From contig JAPKBO010000007.1 of the NCBI GenBank assembly GCA_028823395.1, positions 1-42,718 of the forward strand: a DNA stretch of 42,718 bases. The letters are read 5' to 3'. The notes beneath the pieces were generated by a model that saw nothing but the letters and a program-made list of their open reading frames with translations, was not told where the DNA came from and did no database searches. The stretch comes from Planctomycetota bacterium. Its GTDB lineage: Bacteria > Planctomycetota > UBA1135 > GCA-002686595. This document shows positions 16,510 through 25,515 of the stretch, one piece after another (position 1 is the stretch's first letter; each line of letters starts with the position of its first letter). The position numbers and the translations under genes were made by a program.

Positions 16510-18158
16510 CGCACTCCTCCCCTACGCAAGGTGTGCACTTGGTCGCTGGCAAGCTTCTCGAACAACTGCCGCTCTCCGTCTGGCCACAACACCTCCAGGT
16601 TGAACAGGCCCGCATCCTCACCCAGCCCAAAGTGCGCCCGAGGTGAGGAGGCGCCCTGGTAAGACAATCCACCCACCAACCAGCGTGTTTGGGACGTGGA
16701 TCCAGTGCCCAGAACCAACCTTGCTCCCAGGCCGCCAGTGTTCTGGGAGCCGGGCCGATCGTCGTGGAGACGCACGATCATCCAGTGGCCTGACGCCGTG
16801 TCGTTGCGCAGGAGGCGCAGGGGTCCATTGGATTCGGCGACCAGAACGTCCAGGTCGCCGTCTCCATCCAGATCCCCGAAGGCCGCACCACGGTCGCAGT
16901 GGGCCCCGCTCAACCAGTGATCGGAAGCGGCGGATGCCACGCGCACAAAGCGCTCACCCTGGCGTTCGAACAGCAGGGGCGTCTGGCGGTGATGCCAACC
17001 CATGGGCGCCGTGACCGCTTCGGAGTACACGTGTCCGTTGAAGGCCAGCAGCTCCTCGCTTCCGTTCAGGTCCAGGTCCAAGAAAGCGCAGGCCCAGCCA
17101 AGAGAAGTCATGCTCTCCATGGCCAGGCCCATGCGCCGGCTGCGATCCTCGAAGCGGCCCGCGCCCAGGTTCACGTGCAGCGTGTTGGGATCGGCCATGA
17201 AATTGGTGGTGAACACGTCCGGCAGATGATCACCGTTCACGTCCCCCACGGCGATGCCCATGGTGGCCTGCCCCCAACCGTTTTCGTCCAGCGCGATACC
17301 CGCCACCTGCCCCTCGTCTTTGAAGCGCCCCTGCTCATTGCGACGGAACAGAAAGTTGGCCTGGGAGTCATTGCCCACCAGCACCTCGCTGGTTCCATCG
17401 CCGTCCACGTCCAGGATCGTTACCCCCAGCCCATAGGAAGGCGTCACGTCAGCAAACCCCCAGTCACTGCTGACCTCGCGGAAGCGGCCCTGGCCAAGGT
17501 TCTCGTAGACCTCATCCGGTTCTGCCTGAAGCCCGACAGGGCCACCGAAGACCTCGGCCCCACGAAACTGCGCGGGCGCCGGCGGCGCGGCGGGATCGAA
17601 GCGCACGTAGTTGGCCACGTACAGATCTAGGTCACCGTCACCATCAAGATCCCCCCAAGAGGCGGCGGTACTCCAGTAGCGAGATTCAAAGCCCTCGCCA
17701 AGGGGCTCAAAGGTGCCGTCCCCTCTTGAGCGATAGAGAGCGTTCTCACCCCAGCAACTGACGAACACATCCTCGAAGCCGTCACCATCGACGTCAGCCA
17801 CGGCGCAGCCGAAACTCCAACGCTTGAGGTCGATGCCGCTCGTGGCACTGCGATCCGCGAATTGAAGCCCGCCCAAATTCTCGAAGTAGCGCGCTCCGGG
17901 CCCTCGGTTGGGATCGTCCAGAGTGGCACCGTTGGGGACGAACACGTCCAGGTCTCCATCCCCGTCCCCATCGATCAGGGCCACGGCACCGCCCTTGACC
18001 TCAAGTAGCTGGCTCGAGGGGCTGTAGCCTGACGTCAGGTGCATGGTAAGACCCGCCTCCTGGGTGTGGTCGCTCATAGGAAAACGACCCGGATCCGAAC
18101 AGCCCGAGGCAAGGCACAAGCCGACCAAGGCTCCCAACTGTCTGCGTGCAATACTCAT
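16506..18158 (-). CDS. ASPIC/UnbV FG-GAP (VCBS) repeat lipoprotein
   Basis: A 550-residue protein read from ATG at 18158. The frame stays open about 300 bases further upstream, but that lies inside the transporter gene and has no signal. The chosen start gives a lipoprotein signal ending LASGC (Cys20) and a four-base overlap with the transporter stop. At least five FG-GAP/VCBS blades carry calcium-binding DxDxDGxxD loops (DGDGDGDLDVFVPN, DVDGDGFEDVFVS, DLDGDGDLDLYVANY, DVDGDGTSEVLVGND, DLDGDGDLDVLVAES), indicating a beta-propeller. The C-terminal 100 residues match ASPIC/UnbV (GARLVL, WLVGGLSYQGASSPRAHFGLG, LEVLWPDG). Probably surface-exposed; ligand unknown. Confidence 0.92.
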   Translation of the reverse strand: MSIARRQLGALVGLCLASGCSDPGRFPMSDHTQEAGLTMHLTSGYSPSSQLLEVKGGAVALIDGDGDGDLDVFVPNGATLDDPNRGPGARYFENLGGLQFADRSATSGIDLKRWSFGCAVADVDGDGFEDVFVSCWGENALYRSRGDGTFEPLGEGFESRYWSTAASWGDLDGDGDLDLYVANYVRFDPAAPPAPAQFRGAEVFGGPVGLQAEPDEVYENLGQGRFREVSSDWGFADVTPSYGLGVTILDVDGDGTSEVLVGNDSQANFLFRRNEQGRFKDEGQVAGIALDENGWGQATMGIAVGDVNGDHLPDVFTTNFMADPNTLHVNLGAGRFEDRSRRMGLAMESMTSLGWACAFLDLDLNGSEELLAFNGHVYSEAVTAPMGWHHRQTPLLFERQGERFVRVASAASDHWLSGAHCDRGAAFGDLDGDGDLDVLVAESNGPLRLLRNDTASGHWMIVRLHDDRPGSQNTGGLGARLVLGTGSTSQTRWLVGGLSYQGASSPRAHFGLGEDAGLFNLEVLWPDGERQLFEKLASDQVHTLRRGGVR

Positions 18159-19468
18159 GCTGTGTCCGGCCCGCGCCGCATGAAGTAGACCAGAGCGAGT
18201 AGCAGCGACAGCGCACCCCCGATACTCATAAGGTAGGTGAGTTGCTTGAAGAACTCGAGGCGCGAGATGTCGGAGGCGAAGAAGTCCTTGTACAGCTGCA
18301 AACCAACGGAGCCCGTGTAACCCACGGCGTCCGTTAGGTAGATCGCGAACACCGCGGTCCCCGCAAAGCGGGTATAGGCCAGCAGCCGATCGAACAGGAC
18401 GGACCCGAAGGGTACGTAGGTCAGGTAGGCGCCCAGGCCGATCAAGGTCATCCACGTTATCGAGCTCAACATTTCCCGTTCAAACATCCAGGTCACCGCG
18501 CCCATCAGAATCTGGCCCGTGATCATGATCGACAGGGCGAGGATCAGACCCAGCCGGTTGCTACGTACGAGCGAGAGGAGAGAAAGGCAGATCATTACAC
18601 CGAACGCGATGGGTACTTCTGTCTGAGTAAAGATGCCAGCGCGCTCTCCGAGGCCAAGCTCCCCCAAAATCTCCACGCCATAATTGTCCCTGTAGTCGCG
18701 GTAGGCCGTCAGGAAGAAGTACATCCCCGACAAGAGCAGCATCCCGAGGGAGAACTCCCGCAAGAAACCCCAGCGGCTTTGAGAGTCCATCTTAGTGCGG
18801 GGTGAGCGCTCCTCTTTGTCCGCTTCACTTGGGAGTGGAAGCTGCGTGAGCATGTAAACGCCCAACAAGAAAGGCAGGAAGAACAAGGCTCCTGTAACGA
18901 AGGGCATCCAGTATTCGGTAATCCCCCACGAAGACATCAGGTAACGCCCCACGTCTTTCACCATCCCGCTGGCCATAATGTACGAGCACGACATCCCTGC
19001 CAGCATGAACTCGGAGGTACGGCGGCCCTCTAAGTACAGAACAACGATCCCCCAGACCATACCCAGGGGAAGGCCGTTGGCGAAAATGGCGAACACCTTC
19101 AGGTTGCCCGGCAAGACAGCAAAAAGCAGGAGGGACAACCAGGCTGCAAAAATCAGCCCCACCAGGAGCCGGGCCCGACCGCGCACACCCGTTTCCGAGC
19201 AGAACTTCATCCCCGCGAACTTGGAGATTGTGTAGCCGACGACCTGCGCGATCACATAGGCACTCTTGACGTCCAGCGCCGTGCCCATGAATTTCAGCTC
19301 TTCGTAGGTCCCCGCAGCAAAGGGCTTGCGGAAGGCGTACATACAGAAGTACGTGGTGAAGCTCGCGACGATGGCGTAGACACCCATGACTCCGGGGCTA
19401 GAACGCTCCAGAACTCCGCGTATCCCCCCGGGGGAAGGGATAGGGGGAATGTCTGGTTGGTTATTCAT
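18155..19468 (-). CDS. DUF5690-family MFS-type transporter
   Basis: A 437-residue integral membrane protein with about 12 predicted hydrophobic segments. The family-typical opening FTTYFCMYAFRKPFAAGTYE, then AYVIAQVVGYTISKFAGMKF and WGIVVLYLEGRRTSE, match the DUF5690 group of major-facilitator-like proteins. A charged cytoplasmic loop (EADKEERSPRTKMDSQ) separates the two halves. It heads the five-gene unit and is divergent from the aldehyde dehydrogenase across 62 bases. The substrate is unknown; the neighbours suggest uptake of something processed by the outer-membrane proteins encoded downstream. Confidence 0.85.
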   Translation of the reverse strand: MNNQPDIPPIPSPGGIRGVLERSSPGVMGVYAIVASFTTYFCMYAFRKPFAAGTYEELKFMGTALDVKSAYVIAQVVGYTISKFAGMKFCSETGVRGRARLLVGLIFAAWLSLLLFAVLPGNLKVFAIFANGLPLGMVWGIVVLYLEGRRTSEFMLAGMSCSYIMASGMVKDVGRYLMSSWGITEYWMPFVTGALFFLPFLLGVYMLTQLPLPSEADKEERSPRTKMDSQSRWGFLREFSLGMLLLSGMYFFLTAYRDYRDNYGVEILGELGLGERAGIFTQTEVPIAFGVMICLSLLSLVRSNRLGLILALSIMITGQILMGAVTWMFEREMLSSITWMTLIGLGAYLTYVPFGSVLFDRLLAYTRFAGTAVFAIYLTDAVGYTGSVGLQLYKDFFASDISRLEFFKQLTYLMSIGGALSLLLALVYFMRRGPDTA

Positions 19469-19530
19469 GGGGCATCCAGTCTAGACTCGGCCTCGGGCAC
19501 AGATCCACGATCCCCTCCCAGCACCTGAAC

Positions 19531-20901
19531 ATGACCCTCCAAGTCCGCTCTCCCTACGACGATACCCTGCTAGCCGAGTTGGATCCGGACACCGGCGGGG
19601 GTCTGGAGGAGAAAATGGAGCGTGCACGTGCTGCCCAAGCCGACTGGCGCAGGGTACCCGTGGCGCAGCGAGTGGCCCAGGTGTCCCTCGCCATGGAGTG
19701 GTTCCGCGAGCACACCGACGAAGTGGCACGGGATGTGACTCTCCAGATGGGCAAGCCCCTTGCCCAGTCCTTGGGGGAGGTCGCTGGGGTCCTGGAACGC
19801 GCTCAATTCGCCTTGGAAGTCGCCCCAGCGGCACTGGCATCCGAGATCCTGCCCGCCAAGGACGGTTTTCGTCGGCGCATCGAGCACGCGCCCTTGGGGC
19901 TGGTGCTCGACATCGCCGCCTGGAACTACCCCCTGCTAATCCCCACAAACGTGATCTTCCCCGCACTCCTCGCCGGGAATGCCGTGCTACTAAAACACAG
20001 CGCCCGTACGCCCCTGTGCGGCCAACACTTCGAGCGCGCGTTCGCGGCAGCGGGCATGGAAGGGCTGGTCACGCACCTCGTACTCGACCACTCCAGCACT
20101 ACCGCCCTGATGGGCGATGCACGGGTCGGGCACGTGGCCTTCACCGGATCGGTGGACGCGGGCCGCCGCATCCATCGCGCGGTGGCCGAGCGCTTTATCG
20201 ACGTGGGCCTGGAGCTCGGCGGAAACGATCCGGCCTACGTAGCTGCCGACGCCGATCTGGAAGCCACGGTAGCGGGCGTCGTGGACGGAGCCTGCTACAA
20301 CGCAGGCCAGTCCTGCTGCGCCGTTGAACGCGTGTACGTACACGCCGACGTGTACGACGAGTTCATGGACCGCGCGCGTGTGTTGATGGAGGCCTACCGC
20401 ATGGGCAACCCCCTCGACCCCGCGACAACCCTGGGACCTCTGGCCGATGCGAGCAGCCTCGAGGGCGTCACCCGCCAGGTCGAAGATGCCCGCGGACGAG
20501 GTGCCAGCGTGGTCACCGGAGGCAACACATCGGGGGGCCGCTTCTTCGAAGCCACGCTCCTGGCCGGTTGCTCCAACGATTGCGAGGTCATGCAGGAAGA
20601 GAGCTTTGCGCCCCTCCTCCCCGTCTTACGGGTGGAGTCCGATGACGAAGCACTCACGCACGTGAACGACACCCGCTTCGGTCTGACAGCCTCCATCTGG
20701 ACAGCGGATCCCGAACGCGCCGAGTGGTTCGCCGCAGGGCACGAAGCAGGCACCATCTTCCAGAACCGCTGCGACTATCTGGACCCGGCCCTGCCCTGGA
20801 CGGGCGTGCGCGACAGCGGCAAGGGTTCGACGCTCTCACATCACGGCTTCCACCACCTGACCCGGCGCAAGGCGATCCACTTCCGCGACGCCCCGGGCTG
20901 A
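19531..20901 (+). CDS. NAD(P)-dependent aldehyde dehydrogenase, AldC/PuuC-like
   Basis: A 456-residue aldehyde dehydrogenase oxidising an aldehyde to a carboxylate. Catalytic features are intact: Asn132 (AAWNYPL), Glu228 (GLELGGNDP) and nucleophile Cys262 (NAGQSCCAVE). The cofactor region includes Lys155 and FTGSVDAGR. The length is normal for the compact class of succinate-semialdehyde and related dehydrogenases. It converges on the SDR gene with four bases between stops. The neighbouring ligase, C26 hydrolase and SDR imply that it oxidises a gamma-glutamyl-amino-aldehyde or similar product. The leader is C-rich with no Shine-Dalgarno. Confidence 0.92.
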   Translation: MTLQVRSPYDDTLLAELDPDTGGGLEEKMERARAAQADWRRVPVAQRVAQVSLAMEWFREHTDEVARDVTLQMGKPLAQSLGEVAGVLERAQFALEVAPAALASEILPAKDGFRRRIEHAPLGLVLDIAAWNYPLLIPTNVIFPALLAGNAVLLKHSARTPLCGQHFERAFAAAGMEGLVTHLVLDHSSTTALMGDARVGHVAFTGSVDAGRRIHRAVAERFIDVGLELGGNDPAYVAADADLEATVAGVVDGACYNAGQSCCAVERVYVHADVYDEFMDRARVLMEAYRMGNPLDPATTLGPLADASSLEGVTRQVEDARGRGASVVTGGNTSGGRFFEATLLAGCSNDCEVMQEESFAPLLPVLRVESDDEALTHVNDTRFGLTASIWTADPERAEWFAAGHEAGTIFQNRCDYLDPALPWTGVRDSGKGSTLSHHGFHHLTRRKAIHFRDAPG

Positions 20902-20905
20902 GGAG

Positions 20906-21679
20906 CTACTCGGGCGTCACGTAAGCGCCGGTGATCCCGCCGTCCACCACGAAGTCCGCACCGTTGACGTAGGAGGACTCCGAGCTGGCCAGGAACAACG
21001 CCGCTTGGGCCATCTCGCTAGCCTCGCCAAAGCGCCCCATGGGGATGTGCACCAACCGTCGTTGGCGCTTCTCTTCGGTGTCCAGATAGTCCATCAGGAG
21101 CTTGGTCCGCAATGGGCCGGGGCAGAGAGCGTTGACCCGAATGTTCTCGCGCGCGTGGATCGTGGCCAACTCGCGGGTCATGGCGAGAACGCCCCCCTTG
21201 CTCGCGGTGTAAGCGATCTGCGCCGTTGCGGCTCCCATGAGAGCCACGAAGGAAGCCGTGTTGATGACCGAACCACCACCTGCCCGACGCAGGGCCGGAA
21301 TGCCGTGCCGACAACCTAGGAACACGCCCTTCAGATTGACATCTATGGTGCGTTGCCAAACCTCATCACTGGTCACCTGGCTGTCTCCGTCGTTGCCATC
21401 CATGATCCCCGCGTTGTTGAACAGCACAGTCAGCTTGCCGAAGGCTGACTCGCAAGCTTCGACCATGCCTGCACAGTCCTCATCACTTGAAACGTCTGCG
21501 TGAACAAAACGTGCCTGACCACCAGCCACTTCGATGGCGGCTACCGTGTCCTGCCCAGCCCCATCCACCACATCCACGACCATCACGGACGCTCCCTCGG
21601 AAGCAAACAACAGAGCCGACTCGCGGCCGATGCCGCTCCCGCCGCCAGTGATCAGAGCTACCTGGTTTTCGAGTCGCAT
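20906..21679 (-). CDS. Short-chain dehydrogenase/reductase (SDR)
   Basis: A 257-residue classical SDR. TGGGSGIG near residues 11-18 binds the cofactor, and Asp36 (VVDVVD) after the second strand favours NAD over NADP. NNAG is at 88-91. The catalytic triad is Ser143 (NTASFV), Tyr157 and Lys161 (YTASK). It ends with the usual NGADFVVDGGITG. It is the third gene of the ligase-hydrolase-SDR operon, 15 bases after the hydrolase, and probably oxidises an alcohol in the gamma-glutamylated intermediate; substrate inferred from context only. Confidence 0.92.
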   Translation of the reverse strand: MRLENQVALITGGGSGIGRESALLFASEGASVMVVDVVDGAGQDTVAAIEVAGGQARFVHADVSSDEDCAGMVEACESAFGKLTVLFNNAGIMDGNDGDSQVTSDEVWQRTIDVNLKGVFLGCRHGIPALRRAGGGSVINTASFVALMGAATAQIAYTASKGGVLAMTRELATIHARENIRVNALCPGPLRTKLLMDYLDTEEKRQRRLVHIPMGRFGEASEMAQAALFLASSESSYVNGADFVVDGGITGAYVTPE

Positions 21680-21694
21680 AAGAGCTGCCTGGGT

Positions 21695-22384
21695 TCAGGG
21701 TTGGGCGCGGGCCACGAGGTCATTGAAGAGCCCCTGCTGGATAGGGTCTTCCGCCGCGGAGAGTTCGGGATGCCACTGGACGGCAACAAGTTCGGGATGA
21801 GAGGGATGTTCCAGAGCCTCGATGGTGCCATCCGGAGCGCGCGCCACGACCACCAATTGCGAACCTAGCGTATCCACGGCCTGATGATGCCAGGAGATGG
21901 CGTCGCAACGGGCGCAGCCAAGGCTGCGAGCCAGACGCGAATCGGGTTCGAGGTTGATCGGGTGGGACACGGGCTCGCGCGGGGGCAGGCGGTGGAGCAC
22001 CTCCTCCCCCACCCTGTCTGGTAAATGTTCGATCAGGGTCCCACCGAGGGAGACGTTCAATAGCTGGAGTCCACGGCAGATCCAGAGGCTTGGCAGGTGT
22101 CGCTCCAAGACGGCCACGGCCAGGGCAAGCTCGGTGCGGTCGCGCTCCAGATCCACGCTGTAGTTCTCGGCCGTTCCGGTCCCCCCCCAGATCTCGGGGG
22201 CCAGGTCGCCACCACCGGTCAGGACAATTCCATCCAAGTCCTCGAGCCACCTCGCCGGATCGGGCTCACCGGGTGGAAGCAGGACCACCCGTCCCCCGGC
22301 GGCCCGCACACAGGTCACATATTCGGCGGGCAGGGTCAGGCGCCCCTCGGGGTCACGGCCATAGGTGGTGATCCCGATACGCAC
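21695..22384 (-). CDS. Gamma-glutamyl-gamma-aminobutyrate hydrolase-like (peptidase C26)
   Basis: A 229-residue class I amidotransferase-fold hydrolase of the PuuD type, which removes the gamma-glutamyl group from an oxidised intermediate. The triad is visible: Cys103 in PSLWICRGLQLLN, and His205 with Glu207 in VQWHPELS. DGIVLTGGGD and SWHHQAV are family-typical. The gene starts five bases after the stop of the glutamine-synthetase-like gene. It is cytoplasmic, with no signal peptide. Confidence 0.92.
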   Translation of the reverse strand: MRIGITTYGRDPEGRLTLPAEYVTCVRAAGGRVVLLPPGEPDPARWLEDLDGIVLTGGGDLAPEIWGGTGTAENYSVDLERDRTELALAVAVLERHLPSLWICRGLQLLNVSLGGTLIEHLPDRVGEEVLHRLPPREPVSHPINLEPDSRLARSLGCARCDAISWHHQAVDTLGSQLVVVARAPDGTIEALEHPSHPELVAVQWHPELSAAEDPIQQGLFNDLVARAQP

Positions 22385-22389
22385 GGTGC

Positions 22390-23769
22390 TCAGATCTGCT
22401 CGAAATAGCGACGCCGTTCCCAGTCCGTCACTGCGGCGTCGTAAGCCTTCTGCTCGTTGCGCAGGAAGTGGGAGTAGTGCTCCACCATGGCGTCACCGAA
22501 GGCCGCCCGTGTGAAGTCGCTTGACTCGAAGCGCTCTACGGCCTGTTCAAGACGCACAGGCAGGGCAACCTGATTCGCTGCCTTGTAGACATCCCCGCGG
22601 AACATGGGCTCGGGCTCCGTCTTCTGGGCGATCCCATCCAGGCCTGCGGCCATGGCGGCAGCGAAGACCAGGTAGGGATTGCAGTCTGCACCGGGGATGC
22701 GGCACTCGATGCGCAGGGACGGGCCGCTGCCCACTACGCGGAAACCGGCAGTGCGATTGTCGTAGCTCCACGCTGCACTCGTGGGCGCCCATGAGCCCGA
22801 TTGGAAACGCTTGTAGGAATTGACCGTGGGCGCATAGAGGGCCATCAATTCAGGAAGATGCCCCATCCAGCCGCCTAAAAACCAGCGGAACTCGTCGCTG
22901 CAACGGATACCCTCAAGGTCGCCTTCACCGACAAAGGCATTCTGACCATCGCGCCATAGAGATAGGTGCACGTGACAGCTGGAGCCCGCCCCATCGGCAT
23001 GGGGCTTGGCCATGAAGGTCAGGCTCTGGCCCAGCTGGTCAGCCAGTTCTTTTGCGCACTGCTTGTACACCACATGGCGATCCGCCATGGCCAGTAGCTC
23101 ACAGTGCCGGACATTGAGCTCGTGCTGGCCGAGGCCCCACTCGCCCTTGCTGTTCTCAACGGGTACACCCGAAGCGGCGAGGTGACGGCGCATGGCGCCG
23201 ATCAGGTGTTCGTCCCGACTGGCGTTCAACAGATTGTAATCCTGGATCACCGAGCTGCTCGGAGTAAGGCCGTGCCAGTTGGCTTTGGTGGCCTCCCGGT
23301 AGCTGTCCTCGTAGACGAAGAACTCCAGCTCAGAGGCACCTGAAGTTTGCAGCCCCATGGTTGCGGCGCGAGCCAGTTGAGTCTTCAACACCGAACGTGG
23401 CGCTACAGACACCAGCTCCTTGCCCTCCCCGGCCACGACGTCGCATAGCACCAGAGCCGTGGAGTCGCGCCAACTGAGCACGCGTAGGCTCCCGAGGTCG
23501 GGTGCGAGTTGCAGATCCCCGTAGCCCTTCTCCCAGTTGGCGAAATCAAACCCGGGAATGGGCTCCATCTCCATGTCCACCGTCAGGAGATAGTCGCAGG
23601 CGTGGGCCTCGCCTCCCCCCACCTCCTCGAGGAAGAACCCCGCATCGTAAGTTTTGCCCATTAGGCGCCCGTAGTGGTCGGTGAAGGCCACATCGACGGT
23701 GTCAATCGTCCCCTCCACCACGCACCGGCGCAGGTCGTCCAAGCTCAGCATGCCTATTTCGTGACTCAT
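22390..23769 (-). CDS. Glutamine synthetase-like gamma-glutamyl-amine ligase
   Basis: A 459-residue GS-family ligase read from ATG at 23769, which has GGA nine bases upstream; a longer frame to 23865 lacks support. GS active-site elements are present: ASELEFFVYED, GLGQHELNVRHCE, GAGSSCHVHLSLW, VNSYKRF, the APTSAAWSYDNRTAGFR segment, and RIECRIPGADCNPYL. APTxAxWxxDNR is typical of GlnA3/GlnA4/PuuA-like enzymes that glutamylate polyamines or ethanolamine rather than ammonia. The coupled C26 hydrolase, SDR and ALDH support that reading. The adenylylation-site Tyr region of true GlnA is not evident. Confidence 0.9.
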   Translation of the reverse strand: MSHEIGMLSLDDLRRCVVEGTIDTVDVAFTDHYGRLMGKTYDAGFFLEEVGGGEAHACDYLLTVDMEMEPIPGFDFANWEKGYGDLQLAPDLGSLRVLSWRDSTALVLCDVVAGEGKELVSVAPRSVLKTQLARAATMGLQTSGASELEFFVYEDSYREATKANWHGLTPSSSVIQDYNLLNASRDEHLIGAMRRHLAASGVPVENSKGEWGLGQHELNVRHCELLAMADRHVVYKQCAKELADQLGQSLTFMAKPHADGAGSSCHVHLSLWRDGQNAFVGEGDLEGIRCSDEFRWFLGGWMGHLPELMALYAPTVNSYKRFQSGSWAPTSAAWSYDNRTAGFRVVGSGPSLRIECRIPGADCNPYLVFAAAMAAGLDGIAQKTEPEPMFRGDVYKAANQVALPVRLEQAVERFESSDFTRAAFGDAMVEHYSHFLRNEQKAYDAAVTDWERRRYFEQI

Positions 23770-23934
23770 GGGAGCAGTTCCTGTTGGGTAGCATACCCCG
23801 CCAAGTAACTCCTCGGCGGACCAGTAGCATGGACTATAAGGCACGCAAGAGCGAAACACCGTCAATCCGGTCCCAACGTTAGACTGGAATTCCTCAAAAC
23901 CACCGAACCCCAGCGCCCCCCCCAGATCCGGATC
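23770..23934. promoter_or_regulatory. Divergent intergenic region between the gamma-glutamylation operon and DUF1800
   Basis: These 165 bases separate the ligase ATG (minus) from the DUF1800 ATG (plus). On the plus side the leader is an eight-C run followed by a short purine stretch and no Shine-Dalgarno; on the minus side GGA precedes the ligase. I see no strong -35/-10 pair or inverted repeat. Confidence 0.3.
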
Positions 23935-25488
23935 ATGTCCAGCCCGTTCCTAGACGACCGCCGCCGCGCCCACCACTTCCTGAATCGGTTCTCGCTTGGG
24001 CCCACGCCGGCCCTGCTGAATGAGGTCACGGAGATCGGGCCGGAGAAGTGGCTAGGCAAGCAACTGGAAGGACGCGCCCTGCCAGACCGGCGCCTGACCC
24101 GCAAGCTGGTCAAGCTAGGGTCTTACGCTTTGACCAACCGGGAAGTCATGGACGAATATGTCCTGCCCACCCCGGACAATCTGAGCCAGGAGGAACGCAG
24201 GCGAAGGCAACAGCTGCGCAACGTTCCCGCCAGAGAGCTGCGCGATACCGTTTTATTGCAGGCGGTCTATGGCGAGGATCAGGTCAAAGAGGTGGCATGC
24301 GATTTCTTCCGCAACCACTTCACGGTGGCGACTGACGTAGGGCGCGTACGCTACTACGCCACTGAGTACGAGCGGGAGGTGATCCGCAATCGGGTCTTCG
24401 GTTCGTTCGGCGACATGCTCTCGGCCAGCGCCAAGCACCCGGCCATGCTCGACTATCTCGACAACGCCGTCTCCCGTCGCCCACCCACCAAGGCGGAACT
24501 CAAGCAGGTTGAGCTGCGGGTACGGCAACAGACACGCTCGAAGGAACAAGCTGAGCAGGCGAGCGACATCGCCGCACAGCGCGGCCTGAATGAGAACTAC
24601 GCCCGCGAGCTACTCGAGCTCCACACCCTGGGAGTGGACAACTACTACACCCAGGCCGATGTGGAGTCTGTTGCGCGCATCCTAACGGGCTGGACCATTG
24701 AGAATGATAGCGCGAAGCCTCTTGGGTTCCGCTTCAGTGACAACATGCACGCTAGTGGAAACAAGAAGGTCCTGCGCAAGACCATCAAGGAGAACTCCAA
24801 GCAGCCCCTCATGGAGGGTGAGGAACTCCTGGACATACTGGTCAAGCACAAGGGCACATCCGAATTCATCGCCTGGAAGCTCTGCCGACATCTGGTAAAT
24901 GACTCGCCTGACGAGAAGATGGTGGCGCGCGTTGCGGGAGTATTCCGCAAGTCCAAAGGGGATCTCCGAAAGGTCTACCTAGCCATTGCCACGGACGAGG
25001 AGTTCTACGCCCCGCGCAACATCCGGGCGAAGTTCAAACGGCCGTTTGAGTTCGTGGTCAGCGCTCTGCGGGCTACCGACGCAGAGATCGACGACTGCTC
25101 GCGAATCCATGCGGCTCTCGGGGCCATGAACGAGCAGCTCTACCTATGCAAGGATCCGACAGGCTACTACGACCAGGCCGAGGCATGGCTGGATCCCGGC
25201 GCCTTTGCCGTGCGGTGGAAGTTCTCCAGAGATCTACTGCAGGGCAAGATAGACGGGGTCCGGGTATCGCCCGCAATCTACGACGAGCTCAAGGACTCCG
25301 AGCCCACCACCTGGAACGGCCTGTTACTCGAGCGCTTCCTACCCTCGGGCGCCGCAGGCGAAACCCGCTCCGCTCTAGGCAAGACCCTGCGCGAGTACAT
25401 TGAGCTCGGCTACAACAGCCACGTGGAAGAGCTCGCCCCCGCCCTGATCAGCATCATCCTCGGATCCCCCGATTTTCAAAAGCAGTAA
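23935..25488 (+). CDS. DUF1800 domain protein
   Basis: A 517-residue DUF1800 protein. The family hallmark LNENYARELLELHTLGVD is at about residues 220-237, preceded by ACDFFRNHFTV and followed by ARILTGWTI and KLCRHLV. No signal peptide or membrane segment is visible. DUF1800 genes almost always sit directly before a DUF1501 gene in planctomycetes and some other phyla, as here (27-base gap). Molecular function is not established. Because the partner DUF1501 has a Tat signal, co-export as a bound partner is conceivable but unproved. Confidence 0.92.
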   Translation: MSSPFLDDRRRAHHFLNRFSLGPTPALLNEVTEIGPEKWLGKQLEGRALPDRRLTRKLVKLGSYALTNREVMDEYVLPTPDNLSQEERRRRQQLRNVPARELRDTVLLQAVYGEDQVKEVACDFFRNHFTVATDVGRVRYYATEYEREVIRNRVFGSFGDMLSASAKHPAMLDYLDNAVSRRPPTKAELKQVELRVRQQTRSKEQAEQASDIAAQRGLNENYARELLELHTLGVDNYYTQADVESVARILTGWTIENDSAKPLGFRFSDNMHASGNKKVLRKTIKENSKQPLMEGEELLDILVKHKGTSEFIAWKLCRHLVNDSPDEKMVARVAGVFRKSKGDLRKVYLAIATDEEFYAPRNIRAKFKRPFEFVVSALRATDAEIDDCSRIHAALGAMNEQLYLCKDPTGYYDQAEAWLDPGAFAVRWKFSRDLLQGKIDGVRVSPAIYDELKDSEPTTWNGLLLERFLPSGAAGETRSALGKTLREYIELGYNSHVEELAPALISIILGSPDFQKQ

Positions 25489-25515
25489 CGCGCGTCATCT
25501 CTCTTAGCACAGCCC

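Noticed and set aside
15778-17630. Long + strand open frames opposite the TPR and FG-GAP genes
   Set aside because: The minus-strand translations show TPR and DxDxDG repeats; the plus frames show nothing recognisable.
18159-18455. N-terminal extension of the FG-GAP gene
   Set aside because: The extra 99 residues overlap the transporter gene in another frame, are Arg-rich without domain, and would hide the lipoprotein signal; the ATGA-overlap start at 18158 is better.
20901-20906. Possible shared terminator between the convergent ALDH and SDR genes
   Set aside because: Only four bases separate the stops and no convincing stem-loop can be drawn there.
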